The translations under genes were made by a program, and so were the position numbers. Below the pieces are notes generated by a model. It did no database searches. It was not told the DNA's origin and saw only the letters and a list, made by a program, of their open reading frames with translations. Of a DNA stretch of 64,000 bases, positions 44,230 to 52,539 are shown piece after piece. Position 1 is the first letter of the stretch. Each line of letters starts with the position of its first letter. Origin of the DNA: Anabaena sp. UHCC 0204. GTDB taxonomy: Bacteria; Cyanobacteriota; Cyanobacteriia; Cyanobacteriales; Nostocaceae. The stretch is taken from positions 1-64,000 of the forward strand of contig NZ_VIKW01000024.1 in the NCBI RefSeq assembly GCF_009711975.1, read 5' to 3'.

Positions 44230-44531
44230 ATCTTAATGAATTACCAGGTGCAGAAACAATATTACCTGGACTTAATGATCTTCACAATGGTGAATCTAAT
44301 ACAATTGGAGCATTATTAATTGCAATTGCCTCAACACGATTATCTGAAGCCGGTTTAGATATCCCTAAAGATCACCTAGCACCAGAACCAGAGTTAACTT
44401 TATATGCTAATCTCCAAGATAAACAAGAGGATGCTTACGTTTACTATAATGCTTTGCTTAATCAACTAAATAGCTTTTGCAATGCTATGGAACTAAGTTA
44501 TAAATATAAACCTTCTAAATTGACTGTTTAA
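44226..44531 (+). CDS. Small partner of the nucleotidyltransferase-like protein
   Basis: 101 residues, acidic: LPGAETILPGLNDLHNGESN, TIGALLIAIASTRLSEAGLD, then a helical tail. No recognised domain. It overlaps the preceding gene by 4 bp, so they are translated together; likely the antitoxin or chaperone half of the pair. Confidence 0.65.
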   Translation: MNLNELPGAETILPGLNDLHNGESNTIGALLIAIASTRLSEAGLDIPKDHLAPEPELTLYANLQDKQEDAYVYYNALLNQLNSFCNAMELSYKYKPSKLTV

Positions 44532-44678
44532 CATCTTTGAGAAAAGCGATCTCGCTCAATTTTCATTTTTTTGTGCTTCGTTAACTATTATTAAGTGCGA
44601 TCGCTAATATTGGGGAAATGCGATCGCTCAATAACATTTCTCGCTAAACTATAATCAGGGAAACAGCAAAATGAGATT

Positions 44679-44918
44679 ATGAACTTAGATACCATTCAAC
44701 AAGATATTGCGTCTCTTCCGCCCGATGCACAACAAATCATAGTGGAACTCGTAGAAGTCCTGAAAAAACGCTATCTTCTAAATCAACACCAATCTTCAGA
44801 AAATTCCTTGCCAGACTGGTCAGATTTTATCGGTTGTATAGAAGCTGAAACAGACCTCTCAAAAAACTATAAAAACTACTTAGACCGTGAACTTAATCAA
44901 AAATATGATCATAGTTGA
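44679..44918 (+). CDS. Putative antitoxin of a VapC-type pair
   Basis: 79 residues. DTIQQDIASLPPDAQQIIVE followed by a helix and the linker SLPDWSDFIGCIEAETDLS, typical of the small proteins that precede PIN toxins in cyanobacteria. Overlaps the PIN gene by 14 bp. Confidence 0.75.
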   Translation: MNLDTIQQDIASLPPDAQQIIVELVEVLKKRYLLNQHQSSENSLPDWSDFIGCIEAETDLSKNYKNYLDRELNQKYDHS

Positions 44919-45330
44919 TACAGGCTTTTGGTTAGCTCTTGCCAATAAAAAAGATGCAGTTCATATAGCCGCCAAAAAACGATTTCAAGATTTAGCTAAT
45001 CAGCAATTTATTACAACCTGGTGCGTCGTCACAGAAACGTGCTATCTATTACAAAAAAGAGTAGGAGTAGATGCTCCAAAAATCTTTATTAATAAAATTT
45101 CTACAGGAAAGCTACAAATCTTTGATCTGAAACAACATCATTGCCAGCGTATTGAAGAACTGATGGAAAAATATAAAGATTTACCGATGGATTTAGCCGA
45201 TTCCTCTCTTGTTATCCTGGCAGAAGAATTAGGTCATGGCCAAATTTTATCGGTTGATTATCGAGACTTCAACACCTATCGCTGGAAAAATACAGAACCG
45301 TTCGATAACCTCTTTCAGGAATTTTTATGA
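44905..45330 (+). CDS. vapC: PIN-domain toxin (VapC-type RNase)
   Basis: 141 residues from ATG 44905. PIN residues are visible: Asp in IIVDTGFWLAL, Glu in WCVVTETCYLL, Asp in LPMDLADSSLVILA and the closing ILSVDYRDFNTY, so the Mg2+ site is complete. Acts as an RNA-cleaving toxin restrained by the upstream protein. This is one of the toxin modules of the element with no visible damage. Confidence 0.88.
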   Translation: MIIVDTGFWLALANKKDAVHIAAKKRFQDLANQQFITTWCVVTETCYLLQKRVGVDAPKIFINKISTGKLQIFDLKQHHCQRIEELMEKYKDLPMDLADSSLVILAEELGHGQILSVDYRDFNTYRWKNTEPFDNLFQEFL

Positions 45331-45402
45331 CGTAGTGCGATAGCGAAGCGCTCCGTAGGAATCGCTGCGATCTCTTCTCTTTGCGACGCTCCGCGATCGC
45401 TA

Positions 45403-45853
45403 TCGCACTTGAAAAAATAATTGCGACAGAAACAACGAAGCACACTAAGATTCAGTGTTATTCTTCAGGCAGCTTTTTGAGAATTTTGAGAAGATGGTTC
45501 AGCCATAATTGGTTCAATATCCTGGCTTTTGTCTCTTTGGATAAATTCATCTAGTAATTGAAAAAAGTAATCAAATGCAGCTTTTTCATCAATACAAGTG
45601 AGTAAAATAATTTTATCCCAAGCGTTAACGGTATGGATAGATAAGCGGTTTTGTAGCCAAGGTTGAAAGTTTTTATAAAAATCACTTTCAGTTTCAGTAT
45701 TAGCAATACCTAATTCAGAACGAGAAAAGCGATATCCCAAAATAAACATCTGTAAATTACTGATAGATGCTGTTCCCAAATATAAGCCTGGTTTGGTTTT
45801 AATTTTTTCTAGTAAGTTGAATAATGCACTCATTGAGTTTAACTCCATTAAAA
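45403..45853 (-). repeat. Segmental duplication, copy 1
   Basis: Nearly identical to 48502-48920 in the same orientation. It begins tcgcacttgaaaaaataatt, has about 38 extra bases near 45423-45460 relative to copy 2, covers a complete 127-codon gene and ends at ctccattaaaa. Confidence 0.9.
45465..45848 (-). CDS. Immunity-like protein, orphan duplicate
   Basis: 127 residues, differing at only a few positions from the copy at 48532. Features: LFNLLEKIKTKPGLYLGTAS, LQMFILGYRFSRSEL, AWDKIILLTCIDEKAAFDYF. No known catalytic motif. The other copy follows a decayed papain-fold toxin gene, which suggests this is a toxin-immunity protein; this copy has no toxin beside it. Copy 1 is joined to a truncated gene fragment upstream, so it is the derived insertion. 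Confidence 0.7.
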   Translation of the reverse strand: MELNSMSALFNLLEKIKTKPGLYLGTASISNLQMFILGYRFSRSELGIANTETESDFYKNFQPWLQNRLSIHTVNAWDKIILLTCIDEKAAFDYFFQLLDEFIQRDKSQDIEPIMAEPSSQNSQKAA

Positions 45854-45931
45854 GTTTGCATAACTCAGAATGATAGGAATTGTGGGTAATGCTTCATCAT
45901 CATTAAAGGGAAATTCCACTGTACTAGCCAT
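45848..45931 (-). pseudogene. Gene fragment cut off by the duplication
   Basis: 27 codons (STVEFPFNDDEALPTIPIIL) from an ATG overlapping the end of the 45924 gene, ending in a stop inside the duplicated segment. The start resembles the retropepsin-like aspartic protease partners that I recall following this kind of small protein. The rest appears replaced by duplication copy 1. Confidence 0.45.
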
Positions 45932-46142
45932 CAGTAGATGCCTCTTGGTGATCCTGAATCATCTGCATGAGGATGTTTGCAGCTTCCGTTGCGTGATATG
46001 GCGACCAAATCGGATACTCTGAGGCAGAAAAGATCACTTGTAATTCGGCATTTGGGATTTGTGTAGCTAGGAGTTTAAAGAGTGATAATTTGTCTGATTG
46101 ACTCAGATTATTGACTAGAGGAATTAACTCAGCGAGTGACAT
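45924..46142 (-). CDS. Small conserved protein, antitoxin-like
   Basis: 72 residues: LAELIPLVNNLSQSDKLSLF, then SEYPIWSPYHATEAANILMQ. This is a common small cyanobacterial family found as the first gene of two-gene modules. The partner gene appears truncated (45848-45931). No function proven. Confidence 0.6.
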   Translation of the reverse strand: MSLAELIPLVNNLSQSDKLSLFKLLATQIPNAELQVIFSASEYPIWSPYHATEAANILMQMIQDHQEASTDG

Positions 46143-46385
46143 ATTTTAAATTTTTAGATATACAATAATACATTGATTATAAGCGATCTGTAAGGTACGG
46201 TCTCATGGATCTGTTAAACATCTTTGAGAAGTGCGATAGCGCGATCGCTGCTGCAAGCAGTTCGCTCAATATCCAAACAAAGATGTGTGCAGAGTGTGTT
46301 TGATATTCAGTGGCAAGGTAAAAATTAGAATTACTCCTCTCTACAAAGCTATAATGTGATTGAAGTCAAAAAACTATCATCCGAT

Positions 46386-46586
46386 ATGTCAACCATTGAA
46401 CAAATTGAAGCAGCTATTCTAACGCTTCCACCAGAACAATTTCAGCGACTTCGGCAATGGATCTTAGACCTAGACTACCAACATTGGGACAAGCAGCTAG
46501 AACAGGACATCGCAGACGGCAAACTGGAGGCTTTAGCAGAAGAAGCGATCGCTGAGTTTAAAACGGGACATTGCCGAGAACTCTGA
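46386..46586 (+). CDS. Antitoxin of a RelE/HigB-type pair
   Basis: 66 residues from ATG 46386. TIEQIEAAILTLPPEQFQRL followed by DYQHWDKQLEQDIADGKLEA, typical of the antitoxins paired with cyanobacterial RelE-like toxins. Its TGA overlaps the toxin ATG by one base. Confidence 0.8.
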   Translation: MSTIEQIEAAILTLPPEQFQRLRQWILDLDYQHWDKQLEQDIADGKLEALAEEAIAEFKTGHCREL

Positions 46587-46846
46587 TGCACTATACAACG
46601 CGAAGATTTTGGAAATGCTATGACGAGTTGTCCCATCAAGTTCAGGAAACAGCAGATCAGTGTTACGAACTTTTGAAAGCTGATCCATCTCATCCATCAT
46701 TACACTTCAAGAAGATCGGTAAAAAATACTGGTCAGTTCGAGCAGGATTAGACTATCGGGCTTTAGGAGTTGAGGTAGAAAGCGGTATTTCTTGGTTTTG
46801 GATCGGAACTCACGCAGAATATGACAAGCTCATTGGTAAGCTTTAA
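46586..46846 (+). CDS. RelE/ParE-superfamily toxin
   Basis: 86 residues from ATG 46586. HYTTRRFWKCYDELSHQVQE, HPSLHFKKIGKKYWSVRAGL and DYRALGVE...WFWIGTHAEYDKLI follow the cytotoxic mRNA-interferase fold, with the conserved Arg-Ala/Gly-Tyr-Arg region and final His-Tyr. Intact pair with the upstream antitoxin. Confidence 0.83.
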   Translation: MHYTTRRFWKCYDELSHQVQETADQCYELLKADPSHPSLHFKKIGKKYWSVRAGLDYRALGVEVESGISWFWIGTHAEYDKLIGKL

Positions 46847-46923
46847 CCAGCAGCCCCCTACGGAGTCCTGGCCCAAGTCCTATGATCGAGGTAAGGGCTG
46901 TAGCTTATGAAGATGGGATAAAG

Positions 46924-47712
46924 TTAGTCTGCGATCGCCCACTGATTTCGACCGTTATTTTTAGCTTTATACAATCCTCGATCTGCGCGGGATAATAGGT
47001 TTATGCACTTTGGATCTGGCGGGGTAAAAAGGCTAATGCCAAGACTAATCGTGCTACGAATCGTTTCTCCAGAAGTTAATTCAATAGTCGTAACAGCCAC
47101 ATTCTCTCGAATACGTTCAGCAACAGTACACGCTTCTGGTAAGGGTGTATTCAGCAGAATTACAACAAACTCTTCACCACCGAAACGTGCAATTACATCA
47201 TAGGGGCGCAGGGTAGATTCACAAACCTGAGCAATCTCTTGTAGCACAATATCTCCATTTCCATGCCCATAGCGATCATTAATAGACTTAAAATTATCAA
47301 CATCAAGTATCAGTAACGACATTGGCTCATTTGAGCGCAAGGTTCTCGCTGACTCAATCTCAAGACAATCCATAAGATAGCGGCGACTATACACCTTCGT
47401 TAAGGGGTCGCGGTTAACCATTTCTAAAAGTTGGGTTTGTAGATCCTCAAGCTCAAATAGAAGTTTAACAACGAAGTTGGTCGCTAAAGGCGCAACGATT
47501 CCGGGGATTATGGCAGCAACCAGTAATGATTTGAGGAGTACATCTATCCCCTCCCACCAAAATACTGTCATTATTACACCAGTAATTATTATCGACATCA
47601 GAATTGAAAACAAAGTAATAGCGAACACTGAGCGATAATGTCCCATGCCTAAAATTGCATTTCGCCAAGTCTTTGCTCTTTGGATGTTATTGAAAGGCAT
47701 TAAAGTAAGCAA
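46924..47712 (-). CDS. Membrane-bound diguanylate cyclase (GGDEF)
   Basis: 262 residues. Two membrane helices (about 27-52 and 60-85), a short coil, then a GGDEF domain at about 95-260: RDPLTKVYSRRYLMDCL, LILDVDNFKSINDRYGHGNGD, and the active site as RFGGEEFVVIL. GGEEF is catalytically competent, so it likely makes c-di-GMP. No other sensor domain. It is the only signalling gene in the element; convergent with the RelE-type toxin. Confidence 0.88.
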   Translation of the reverse strand: MLTLMPFNNIQRAKTWRNAILGMGHYRSVFAITLFSILMSIIITGVIMTVFWWEGIDVLLKSLLVAAIIPGIVAPLATNFVVKLLFELEDLQTQLLEMVNRDPLTKVYSRRYLMDCLEIESARTLRSNEPMSLLILDVDNFKSINDRYGHGNGDIVLQEIAQVCESTLRPYDVIARFGGEEFVVILLNTPLPEACTVAERIRENVAVTTIELTSGETIRSTISLGISLFTPPDPKCINLLSRADRGLYKAKNNGRNQWAIAD

Positions 47713-47946
47713 GTAAAAGAAAATAAATAATAGGAAGCAGTGAAACTATTGTCGTCTTTTAATCTGAGTGCGATAGCGAAGCGCTGCTGCAAGCAGTTCG
47801 CTAATCCTGTAGTTTAATACTCCAAATAGGGATATTATACGGAAAAATTCCATACAATAAGTAATTGGATGCTTGTCGTGATGCCGAAAAATACTGTTAC
47901 TACGTGCGTTGTTCTGAACGCAAAAATTCGAGAGGAGTTTGGTGAT

Positions 47947-48399
47947 ATGCACCTGACTGTTGAATTAGTCCCAAGCAGATGCTGGTTCTCGAATGTTCGT
48001 GACCATGTTAGTCAAAGCGATTGGGACAAACTGCGAAAAGCGTCGTATAAGAAAGCAGGCTACGTTTGTGAAATATGTGGCGGGCGTGGAGAGAAGCATC
48101 CTGTCGAATGCCACGAAATCTGGGAATACGATGATGAAGGATTTACCCAAACGCTAAACAGTCTAATTTCATTGTGTCCGAATTGCCATGAGACAAAGCA
48201 TATTGGGCTTGCGGGATTGCGCGGGCGTGGAGAAATTGCCAAAGCTCATCTGGCCAAGGTGAACGGCTGGACAAGCGAGCAAACCGAGCAATACTTGAAA
48301 CTTGTATGGGCAGTTTGGACAGAGCGAAGTAAGCACGAATGGAAACTCAACTTTGAATGGCTTGAAAATCTTAGCGTGCATATCAAGCCAAAAAGGTGA
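47947..48399 (+). CDS. HNH-type nuclease-like protein
   Basis: 150 residues from ATG 47947 (gaggag site upstream). N-terminal RCWFSNVRDHVSQSDWDKLR, zinc/HNH core CEICGGRGEKHPVECHEIWEYD and LISLCPNCHETKH, then a helical tail. The pattern CxxC ... H ... CxxCH is that of HNH-like enzymes found in mobile regions. Its G+C content looks higher than its neighbours, suggesting separate acquisition. Confidence 0.75.
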   Translation: MHLTVELVPSRCWFSNVRDHVSQSDWDKLRKASYKKAGYVCEICGGRGEKHPVECHEIWEYDDEGFTQTLNSLISLCPNCHETKHIGLAGLRGRGEIAKAHLAKVNGWTSEQTEQYLKLVWAVWTERSKHEWKLNFEWLENLSVHIKPKR

Positions 48400-48501
48400 G
48401 AGAGACTCAGATGATTTATTCAAACCAAGTGTCGGTTAATGCTTCCTTAACTGCGATCCCTAGTTCTAATTTAAGTGCGATACCTACGGCGAGGGATGCG
48501 A

Positions 48502-48920
48502 TCGCACTTGAAAAAATAATTGTGTTATTCTTCAGGCAGCTTTTTGATAATTTTGAGAGGATGGTTCAGCCAGAATTGGTTCAATATCCTGGCTTTTGTC
48601 TCTTTGGATAAATTCATCTAGTAATTGAAAAAAGTAATCAAATGCAGCTTTTTCATCAATACAGGTGAGTAAAATAATTTTATCCCAAGCGTTAACAGTA
48701 TGGATAGATAAGCGGTTTTGTAGCCAAGGTTGAAAGTTTTTATAAAAATCACTTTCAGTTTCAGTATTAGTAATATCTAATTCAGAACGAGAAAAGCGAT
48801 ATCCCAAAATAAACATCCGTAAATTACTGATAGATGCTGTTCCCAAATATAAGCCTGGTTTGGTTTTAATTTTTTCGAGTAAATTAAATAATGCACTCAT
48901 TGACTTTAACTCCATTAAAA
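48502..48920 (-). repeat. Segmental duplication, copy 2
   Basis: Partner of 45403-45853. This copy lies next to the decayed papain-fold toxin and is probably the original locus. Confidence 0.9.
48532..48915 (-). CDS. Putative immunity protein downstream of a decayed papain-fold toxin
   Basis: 127 residues, same family as the protein at 45465: LFNLLEKIKTKPGLYLGTAS, FYKNFQPWLQNRLSIHTVNA. It starts 9 bp after the end of the toxin remnant, in the usual toxin-then-immunity order. The reading frame is intact although the toxin is broken. Assignment as immunity rests on this context. Confidence 0.7.
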   Translation of the reverse strand: MELKSMSALFNLLEKIKTKPGLYLGTASISNLRMFILGYRFSRSELDITNTETESDFYKNFQPWLQNRLSIHTVNAWDKIILLTCIDEKAAFDYFFQLLDEFIQRDKSQDIEPILAEPSSQNYQKAA

Positions 48921-48924
48921 ACTT

Positions 48925-49297
48925 TCAAAATTCTTCTATTACTTCTATTTTAAACTCATTAGATAGAGAGGTAAAATCCTGAATCCAGTCATCTGGGTAT
49001 AGTCCTTGTGGGGAAAGATTGTCAAAAATTTTGCCAAAAACTTCAACACCGTAATGAACACCATTTTCCGTAATAGTTTCAAAGCAACCTTGTTTTTCTA
49101 GGCGATAACTCAAAATAAAGTCTTCATTGTCTTATATGGTCGAAAGTCGCCAAAGTTTACCAGGAATTTTACGTTGTTTTAGCCACTGTTTGAGTGTCTT
49201 GGCAATGAAGTAATGGAAATCGAATGACAAGATTACCAATTGCTTGATGAATTTCGGCAATGTCTAAATCATCCGGTAAATTATTCAGAAATAGCAC
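48925..49297 (-). pseudogene. Decayed papain-fold toxin gene
   Basis: Read from 49297: LFLNNLPDDLDIAEIHQAIG, then a frameshift into KTLKQWLKQRKIPGKLWRLS, an in-frame TAA at 49132-49134, and then NEDFILSYRLEKQGCFETIT, NGVHYGVEVFGKIFDNLSPQ and GLYPDDWIQDF to the stop. The IPGKL...NGxHxGVxVxGxxFDNL pattern is that of the papain-fold toxin 2 domain; the His and Asp of the active site are still seen, the Cys region is scrambled. At least two disabling changes. Confidence 0.65.
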
Positions 49298-49473
49298 CTC
49301 CTAAAAAATGTTGCTCTTATTTTATAATACATTCGCCAAATTGAAAAAAGCCTTCATTGGTAGTGCGATGATTAGGGCAAGCGAAGCGATCGCTATTTCT
49401 GATTAAATTGCGATACCTATAGTGAGCGATCGCATTCTTATTAAATTATTTATTTACAACTTTGAATTAAAAT

Positions 49474-49969
49474 TCACTCATCTGCAATATCTAAAATAGT
49501 CTTATACAACTGATCACTAACACGAAAATCAGCTTGCTTAATCAATTGGTCTACAAGCGGTTTGACAGATTTAATTAAGCCATTCTGTTTCCCTTGTATA
49601 AGTACACCTAATAAGCCAGTAACTTGTAAACCATAGCTTGTTGCCACTAAACGACCTCGACGTTCATCCATCAAAAGTAAACCAGCTTTTAACTCCAGTG
49701 CTAGAACGATCGCTTCCGCTTCACCCAAATCAATATTTTCTTCACTTTCGGTGAATTATAACTACTTGTTGTTGATCTGTAACTGTTTGAGTTTCAATCC
49801 AGGGTAAACTTTGCACCTCCATAGCACCAGGAACAGGTTTACCAACATTTACCATCTCATCATAGACAGCTACCGGGATAATGATGTGGGTATAGAGTTT
49901 TTGTAGTAAATCTAGTTGTCCAATAGCCGCTAGATTCGTAATTGGTGAGGTATCACTAACAACAATCAT
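49474..49969 (-). pseudogene. Frameshifted DUF3368 (PIN-like) toxin gene
   Basis: First half (from 49969): IVVSDTSPITNLAAIGQLDL with the PIN Asp, continuing to QTVTDQQQV. Second half in another frame: [33 protein letters not shown], to the stop at 49474. The break is at about 49742-49765. Joined, they give one ordinary DUF3368 protein. It follows the UPF0175 antitoxin with a 4-bp overlap, a known pairing. Confidence 0.85.
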
Positions 49970-50211
49970 AGTAACCTCATTGACTGCAAAGTTTTCACAT
50001 CTGCCTCAAAATCCTCCACATCATAGTTAATACAAAGTCCGCGTTTAGCGAGTTCATGTTGAAATTCAATTACTGTTAGTCCAGTCCAAGCACGAACTTT
50101 ACCACTACTGATTTTTTCTTGTTTATAAAGCATAATGGCAATTTCTAACTTTAATTCATTCTCCGTCATTTTTGCGGCTCGAATAATATCATCAGGAATT
50201 AAGACACTCAT
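49966..50211 (-). CDS. UPF0175 family antitoxin
   Basis: 81 residues: VLIPDDIIRAAKMTENELKL, EIAIMLYKQEKISSGKVRAW, TGLTVIEFQHELAKRGLCIN. This is the standard UPF0175 sequence, the antitoxin of DUF3368 PIN-like toxins. The gene is intact while its toxin is frameshifted. Confidence 0.88.
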   Translation of the reverse strand: MSVLIPDDIIRAAKMTENELKLEIAIMLYKQEKISSGKVRAWTGLTVIEFQHELAKRGLCINYDVEDFEADVKTLQSMRLL

Positions 50212-50371
50212 AGAAATGGCGATTAAATTTGTTTACTCTACAATTTTAAAGGATACAGAGAAAAGCGATCATGCTCAACTTCTTTTTCTTGTACTTCCTT
50301 GATCATGATTGAACTTGAAAATACAGATATAATTATAATTTAGAACTCACAGTTATTTAACTGAATTTGTT

Positions 50372-50596
50372 ATGCCATTAACATCACCTATTATTCATAG
50401 CGACCCTGATATTCTAGGGGGAACACCCGTTTTTGTGGGAACTCGTGTACCAATAAAAACCTTGCTTGATTACCTTGAAGCTGGGGATTCATTAGACGTA
50501 TTTCTAGACCACTTTCCTAGTGTCACACATAAACAAGCGATCGCGGCTCTTGAATTAGCCAAGGAAATGCTCACAGCTTATGCGAATCCTGCTTGA
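50372..50596 (+). CDS. DUF433 family antitoxin
   Basis: 74 residues. HSDPDILGGTPVFVGTRVPI and LLDYLEAGDSLDVFLDHFPS are the DUF433 hallmark, a winged-helix DNA-binding antitoxin. It overlaps its DUF5615 partner by 17 bp. Complete. Confidence 0.9.
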   Translation: MPLTSPIIHSDPDILGGTPVFVGTRVPIKTLLDYLEAGDSLDVFLDHFPSVTHKQAIAALELAKEMLTAYANPA

Positions 50597-50905
50597 TGAA
50601 TGCGCTCCACGTCCCTTAAAGCGTCAACTTGCGGAATATGACATCAAAACAGTTGTGGAGATGGGATGGTCAGGAAAAAAGAATGGTGAATTGCTACAAC
50701 TCATGAGTCAAAAGGTTTCACGATTCTGCTCACTACAGATCAAAATTTACGCTATCAGCAAAACTTACAGCAAGTGGGAGTTGCAGTTGTTGTTCTTGTA
50801 GCGCAGAGTAATAAACTTGCTGATTTACTTCCTTTGTTGCCAGATGCTCGTAAAGTTTTAAATACAATTGTTCCGGGAGCAGTAGTTGAAGTTGGTGGTT
50901 CGTGA
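50580..50905 (+). pseudogene. Frameshifted DUF5615 PIN-like toxin gene
   Basis: Begins RILLDECAPRPLKRQLAEYD and runs to LLQLMSQK; a one-base loss at about 50710-50718 (aaaaggttt) moves the frame. The other frame then continues as GFTILLTTDQNLRYQQNLQQ, VGVAVVVLVAQSNKLADLLP to a stop at 50903-50905, completing a normal DUF5615 protein. The toxin is therefore probably dead, its DUF433 antitoxin intact. Confidence 0.88.
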
Positions 50906-50906
50906 T

Positions 50907-51115
50907 AGCGATAGCGCAATCGCTGACTTGTCAGTTCGCTTAACTTCCTTTTTTGTGCTTCCTTTAACTACTATGAAGTGCGATGCCTACGGCGAGCGAA
51001 GCTATCGCTAATATTGGGTTAATGCTATCGCTCAAAATCCATTTTCTTGTGCTTCCTTAACTATTATTAAATGCGATCGCGCGATCGCAGCTGCAAGCAG
51101 TTCGCTCAATTGCCA
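50907..51115. repeat. Cluster of REP-like and HIP1 repeats
   Basis: Several units of the gcgatagcg / gctgcaagcagttcgct family separated by near-repeats of tgtgcttccttaactattat. The same units appear at about 45334-45410, 46233-46270 and 47768-47805, so they punctuate the element cargo. Confidence 0.7.
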
Positions 51116-51131
51116 TTTTCTTGTACTTTCC

Positions 51132-51569
51132 TTAACTATTGCGAGCAGTAAATTTCAGGCGTAATACTTGCTGCCCAGTAGGCTCATGCAATTTCTCTTC
51201 TAGATACTCAAAACCGTATCGAGAGTAAAATTTACGACCAATTGAGTTTTCCTTAAATACCTCAACCTCTAGGTCGCCGTGTAATTCTTGTGCTTTATCC
51301 ATTAGGGCTTTTCCCACACCCTTGCCGTGGTAATCTGGCTGTAGAAATATAGCTCCCACCTCGTTGCCCATTAGTGCAATAAAGCCCTCAACATTACCAT
51401 CTATATCTACGACCCATGTATTTGTATTAGGTATGTATATTTCAGCTACGTTTATTCGCTCTTGAGCTATAAATTCGTTGGTCATAAACGGATGTGCTAA
51501 TCGAGTTGCTATTTCCCAAGAGGAGAGAACAGCATCTAAGTCAGAATTTTCATATTGTCGTATCTTCAC
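51132..51569 (-). CDS. GNAT family N-acetyltransferase
   Basis: 145 residues. GNAT core: IRQYENSDLDAVLSSWE, GFIALMGNEVGAIFLQPDYH, the acetyl-CoA loop HGKGVGKALMDKA and FYSRYGFEYLEEK. Full length for a stand-alone acetyltransferase. Substrate unknown. Divergent from the methyltransferase. Confidence 0.88.
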   Translation of the reverse strand: MKIRQYENSDLDAVLSSWEIATRLAHPFMTNEFIAQERINVAEIYIPNTNTWVVDIDGNVEGFIALMGNEVGAIFLQPDYHGKGVGKALMDKAQELHGDLEVEVFKENSIGRKFYSRYGFEYLEEKLHEPTGQQVLRLKFTARNS

Positions 51570-51756
51570 GAGTCTATTTCCTTGTAAAACTTTTGACGAT
51601 TTTTAGTTATGACGATTCATCATTATATCTATGTTTCTGAGTAATTCCTAAACGGTGCGGATGTCGTAACCATTTTGTAATAGATAGGTAGCAAAATGTG
51701 TGACAACCCACCTTATAGTAAATAGTTATGGACATAAACAGGTAAGGAGAGACAAT

Positions 51757-52539
51757 ATGGAAGATTACCAACTCTTGATAGACCTCCACAAAGGTGGTGA
51801 TCGGCAGGGTCCAGGCGGTGATGCAGAGACAAAAATGGCCATAGATATGTCTATGGTAGATAGGGTTGCGCCGCTAAAAATTGCAGATATAGGTTGCGGA
51901 ACGGGAGCTTCCACGCTCTGTCTTGCTCAACAGTTGAATGCTCAAATTACGGCAGTAGACTTTCTTTCGGATTTTCTGGAAGTGCTGGAGAGTAAAGCTG
52001 ATAGAGCAGGACTTTCTGGAAAAATATCGCCCCTTTCATGTTCGATGGATAACCTACCCTTTGGTGATGGGGAGTTTGATGTCATCTGGTCTGAAGGTGC
52101 AATTTACAATATTGGTTTTGAAAAAGGGGTAACAGACTGGAATCGTTATTTGAAAGTTGGGGGCATATTGGTTGTTTCAGAGATTACTTGGATTACAGCA
52201 TCCCGCCCGTCAGAACTCCAGAAACATTGGGAAGGCGAGTATCCCGGAATAGATGTGGCCTCTTCAAAGATTGGCGTACTGGAGAAGAATGGCTATTCTC
52301 CGATTGGCTATTTTGTTTTACCGGAGCATTGTTGGTTAGATAATTATTATCGGCCTATGCAGAATCGCTTTAAGAGTTTCCTTAACCGGAACAGCAACAG
52401 TGAAGAAGCACGGGCAATAGTTGAAGCAGAAAATCGAGAAATTGAACTGTATGAGAAATATAAAACTCACTACAGCTATGGTGTATATGTTGCAAAAAAG
52501 TTAGATCGCCATAACAAACCCAATGCAGCGGGATTGTGA
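51757..52539 (+). CDS. Class I SAM-dependent methyltransferase
   Basis: 260 residues from ATG 51757 (aaggaga site 8 bp upstream). Motif I IADIGCGTGASTLCLAQQL, then ITAVDFLSDFLEVL, MDNLPFGDGEFDVIWSEGAI and YLKVGGILVVSEITWI. The N-terminal LHKGGDRQGPGGDAETKMAI is typical of a small-molecule methyltransferase group. Substrate unknown; probable cargo gene acquired with the GNAT neighbour. Confidence 0.85.
   Translation: MEDYQLLIDLHKGGDRQGPGGDAETKMAIDMSMVDRVAPLKIADIGCGTGASTLCLAQQLNAQITAVDFLSDFLEVLESKADRAGLSGKISPLSCSMDNLPFGDGEFDVIWSEGAIYNIGFEKGVTDWNRYLKVGGILVVSEITWITASRPSELQKHWEGEYPGIDVASSKIGVLEKNGYSPIGYFVLPEHCWLDNYYRPMQNRFKSFLNRNSNSEEARAIVEAENREIELYEKYKTHYSYGVYVAKKLDRHNKPNAAGL

Noticed and set aside
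43380-44680. Repeated units resembling a CRISPR array
   Set aside because: The repeats are HIP1 octamers and REP-like units of irregular spacing with similar, not unique, spacers, and no cas genes are nearby.
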